From the NCBI GenBank assembly GCA_029931535.1, contig JAQPZY010001596.1, positions 434,001 to 498,000 of the forward strand: 64,000 nt of DNA, read 5' to 3'. The position numbers were made by a program, and so were the translations under genes. The stretch comes from Margaritifera margaritifera. Lineage: Eukaryota; Mollusca; Bivalvia; Unionida; Margaritiferidae. The notes under the pieces were generated by a model. That model was not told the DNA's origin and did no database searches. It worked only from the letters and a program-made list of their open reading frames with translations. Of this stretch, positions 60,682-64,000 are shown in pieces. Each line of letters opens with the position of its first letter. The stretch's first letter is position 1.

Positions 60682-61891
60682 AAACCCCTCTACAGCGAAA
60701 ACCCTTGAGACCAAATACAATATTTGGTTTTGCGAGGTTAACGGCTTTCTGAGGGTTTCGCAGATGTGAAACAGTATATCTTTTATAAGCGCTTGTGTGA
60801 CTGGAGAGAGACAGAGACAGACAGATAGACAGACAGACAGACAGAGAGACTGAGATAGACAATATACGCTCCTTCCGAAAATCACATCCGATCACATGAA
60901 TGAATACATTTATTCCATATAGAAATACAATCCTCATCTCAAGACACACTTAAGGAACGAGATAATTTTATAATTTTACTACAAGTCCATTAAAAATTAT
61001 GAATGATAATCCATATTGTTTAAATACTCCGTGTAATATTCATAATGTTCTTATGTCAAATTCTTCTCCAATTATCTTCAACGTAGGTATTGGCACAGAT
61101 TCATACTCTTTGATCTGACTAATTTTATCATGTAAGGATAGTTCAATCCTACCACTCTTAACTGGTCGTTCTGACATCTTGACATGGATGCGAGTCAAGA
61201 AAAATGACAATCATGGCTATTTAAATACATGTATGTAATGATTTTTCTACTTTCAAAATCACTTGAGTGAATCTGTCATTTAGAATACTGTTTGTTCGGT
61301 CTCCGTCATTAGAGCATCAAAAGCGATGCCGTATACCTTTTTAATAAAGCTCGGGTATTCAATAAAAAAAAAAACAAAATACGTTCTATGGATCATTTAC
61401 ACAAACGAATAGCATCAATAACAATTATATAGTGATCATATAAACATACTCTTTCTTAAAGGGCCTATCTACAAGCATTTAGTTATTATTAATTCCTCTT
61501 AAAAGCTAGTTCATTTTTATGGCGCAAAGACTTTGGATTAGTCTATTGGCGGCTGTAATCTGTGTCGAAGCGCGTGTCAAGTATTGTTTTAACCTCGCGT
61601 GCCTTTGGGACATTTTCTCACCGATAAACCTACTACAGTATCTGCTAATCGTAAATAATATAGCCAACGTGTGTCAGGAATTTAGCAGCTAAAATACATT
61701 TCCAAGTTTGAACTGAGTTACGGTTTTATGGGATTGAAATTTGGGTTCAACATTTGTTTCGGTTTTTCGGAGTAGAGAGGTTTCGGTTTACTGGGAGAAA
61801 AATGATGATATTAAAGAAGGAAAAATTCTGAACCCCATAACAATTTCCATTTGGCGGGATTCAGGTAAACCAAGGATCCTTTTTAGAGGGG

Positions 61892-61893
<2 letters not shown>
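60678..61893. mobile_element. Tigger/pogo-like DNA transposon relic, non-autonomous
   Basis: The left end reads GTCAAACCCCTCTACAGCGA, then AAAACCCTTGAGACCAAATA and a GTTTTGCGAGGTTAACG block. The right end has inverted counterparts AGAGAGGTTTCGGTTTACTG (about 61775) and TTTTTAGAGGGGTT at 61880-61893. Such ends resemble those of Tigger/pogo elements, which insert at TA; both ends here abut (TA)n tracts. No transposase is visible in the 1.2-kb interior, which contains a short GACAGACAGA repeat at about 60810-60860. Confidence 0.55.
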
Positions 61894-61964
<71 letters not shown>

Positions 61965-62225
61965 GTACACTTCGTATATAACGAAGCCCAGGAACTCCAA
62001 AATCCATATCCAAATTTGGTTACAACGAGGGTTGTTGTGATTTGCTTGGCAAATAATACTATTTCATTTCATCGGATTTTGTTGTAAAAGGCCGTGGTAA
62101 ATGTAGTAGGTTTCGGTTGTCATCGAATTTTGTTGTAAAAGGACGTGGTAAAGGTTGCAGGTTTCGGTTGTCATCGGATTTTGTTGTAAAAGGACGTGGT
62201 AAAGGTTTCAGGTTTCGGTTGCTTG
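61892..62225. repeat. (TA)n tract, second possible Tigger-type end, 51-bp triplicate
   Basis: TA lies at about 61892-61960. Next, CAGTACACTTCGTATATAAC and TGGTTACAACGAGGGTTGTT recall another Tigger-type terminus. From about 62070 to 62222, three copies of a 51-bp unit (CGGATTTTGTTGTAAAAGGA plus CGTGGTAAAGGTTTCAGGTT and TCGGTTGTCAT) follow. The open frames on both strands (62059-62314) are translations of the triplicate. Confidence 0.75.
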
Positions 62226-62679
62226 GCTTCAATTTAGTCTGCAAGACCGTTACCATTTCGAGCTGCGGTTGTTCAAACGTTAGTATTCGGAACTCGCGAT
62301 CTAAAGGGGGTTGATTTGAATCCCTTCATCAGATCAGCCCAGCTACTATGATGTTGTAAAATTAAACCAATTTTGTATTTCTTTTTGAATTATCAAAAGC
62401 TCCATTTTCATGTCACAAATGTGTTGGATAAATTTTCAGATACTTCTTTGATACGTCTTTGTATTCCTAATGCGTAGCCAATATGGATAATTACAAAGGT
62501 TAAATTTCGCATAATTTCTTACATCTGTTATCGAAATATGCAGAGAAAAAATATATCTAACAAATTATGCATAAGTAAATAAAACAGAAATATAATTGTA
62601 GGACATAGCAATGAAACAAATACATCTCTAATTTTTCCACTGAATATTACGCCTTCTCCATTTAGGGTTCATAGTTTTA
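62226..62679. other. No recognisable feature
   Basis: AT-rich DNA without repeats or frames of note. Confidence 0.5.
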
Positions 62680-62995
62680 GCCATATTAATTGAAAATGTC
62701 TTTTATTCCATGCCTAGAATGTCCCTTCGTCGCCAAAGCATTCTCATTTTTATCACCTCGATAGGCCCCATTGCTGACGTCTGCAGCTCCTCGGGTGATG
62801 GTGTTCCACGTCAGGTCACATTCCTTCATCTCTTTCTCCACAGTCCTCCGCCATGTCTCTTTGGGCCGACCCCTCATTGTTCTCTTGTCTGGGTCCAGCA
62901 GAGGGCTGTCCTGGGCAGTGCGTCCGGTGACATTAGGCATACATGTCATAGCCGTCGCCATCATATTTTCTGCACAATCTGGACAAGAGATGTTG
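62680..62995 (-). pseudogene. C-terminal fragment of a LINE endonuclease-reverse transcriptase
   Basis: The minus-strand frame 62964-62686 reads MTCMPNVTGRTAQD, then RGRPKETWRRTVEKEMKECD and LTWNTITRGAADV. The (R/K)GRPK.TWRR.(V/L)E.E.K..G.TW signature is typical of the C-terminal tail of RTE-like or related animal LINEs. Only about 90 codons remain, with no RT domain, so it is a 5'-truncated relic. Confidence 0.75.
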
Positions 62996-64000
62996 GTTCT
63001 ATCCTTTGATGAAGATCATTATTGATCATGTTAGTCCAGACGATGTCATTTCTTTACATGTATTTTAAATTTGTCGAAACTAGCATGCTTTGAAAATTGC
63101 CCTACACCACATATGTTACTGCTTATATATTTTCAGAGTTCTGAGTTAAGACATTCCTTCTCTTATAAAGCGTGATTAAAAGAGATATGTCCTGATCGAT
63201 TCAAGAGCAAGAGAGGTAAAGTTATATATGGTGCATGTCTAATTTTATTACTTATACAAGATGAGTGTGATTAATGGAATTCGTGGTCTTCTTGTCTCAC
63301 TTATCTTTTATGAGATATTTATAGACCGGCTTTAATTTCGTGATTTGTACGGACCAAAATCATGGATTTTTACTTATATTTGGGTTCTGCGGGGGTAATT
63401 TACTTTGACATTATCTTGCGATATATGTTGTGCTGAGCATTGATATTATCGAAAAAATCCAACGGTATCATGAAAACGTCTATAACTAAGCTCTCATACG
63501 CATCAACGTTACTTCAAAGAAGGACAAGGAATATATCAATACCTCTTTTTCGATGATTCATAGCAGGAAATGTAGGCTTAAGACAAATTTAATGTAAAAT
63601 CCAATGGCCGAATGTCATACCTGCATGGTTCCCCTTAGCTGTATTTGTAATGCGATGTTATGTTATGTGTTGTTATATAATTGCAGATTATTTTAGACTG
63701 ACGCTGAATTTATTTAATACAGAGATGGAACCGTTTTTTTAATTTTTATTTATTTAAGTCTATATCTATTTTGCCGTACTTTAGTTGTAAAATACTCCTT
63801 ACCTTTTAGCATTTATCAACCTTCGTTGCACAATACGCCAAACATAGGTAGTTTTCTCGAATGTGGCCTCAATGAAGGACCAACAGGGCATCTAAGATTA
63901 CTGAATCTTTCAACTAAAATGCACCATAGTTGATTCCAATGCAAAGATAAACGTGGTGATAGCCATTAGTATTTGATGAACACGACATCCAAAATCGATC
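62996..64000. other. No recognisable feature
   Basis: AT-rich DNA to the end of the window, with no frames, repeats or RNA genes that I can support. Confidence 0.5.

Noticed and set aside
62059..62314. Basic repeat protein encoded at 62.1-62.3 kb
   Set aside because: Both strands are open over the same 51-bp triplicate, which is a multiple of three; no independent support.

Overview
The window is AT-rich animal nuclear DNA with no recognisable intact host gene. Nearly everything that can be identified is mobile or repetitive: Polinton/Maverick relics, a mariner, three lineages of LINE, a tRNA-derived SINE family, a Ty3/gypsy-group LTR retrotransposon, a Tigger/pogo-like relic, about a dozen long (TA)n tracts, several 30-52 bp minisatellites and one 4.9 kb satellite. 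This mix suits a marine invertebrate, a mollusc being my first guess. That is inference from repeat content; there is no species-diagnostic gene.

Layout. 1-7.5 kb is mostly featureless apart from a palindromic MITE-like element (about 1.65-1.92 kb) and a compound microsatellite. A SINE (about 7.5-7.69 kb) abuts a decayed Polinton-like element (about 7.7-16.54 kb). That element has long terminal inverted repeats (TIRs), an A32-type packaging ATPase remnant, decayed late-gene patches, and a mariner inserted in its right repeat zone. 17.5-22.4 kb is a 23-bp satellite that changes strand twice. 23.5-33.1 kb holds two LINE 3' fragments with (ATT)n tails, a second SINE, four minisatellites and a solo LTR (29800-30551).

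36126-46880 is the best preserved feature: a tandem LTR-internal-LTR-internal-LTR array on the minus strand, flanked by a 4-bp duplication (CTTA). Its pol order is protease, integrase, then reverse transcriptase/RNase H. This is the unusual order of Gmr1-like members of the Ty3/gypsy group. The middle LTR is a chimera of the two outer LTRs, which points to unequal crossing over. The LTR promoter carries a perfect heat-shock element upstream of a TATA box, conserved in a second insertion at 51096-51908.

48-53 kb has a third SINE, a 35-bp minisatellite and a Tx1/L1-like LINE split by a solo LTR. 54.2-58.1 kb is a second Polinton relic with a penton-like capsid gene and an adenain-type protease. 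It is followed by two diverged copies of an unrecognised charged gene, each ending in a canonical histone-mRNA-type 3' stem-loop with a purine-rich downstream element. I know of no description of this in Polintons, and it is the most interesting signal here. 58-64 kb has a 52-bp/TA array, a Tigger/pogo-like relic, a 51-bp triplicate and the C-terminal scrap of another LINE.

All boundaries of decayed elements are by eye; family assignments rest on motif recognition, not on database searches.
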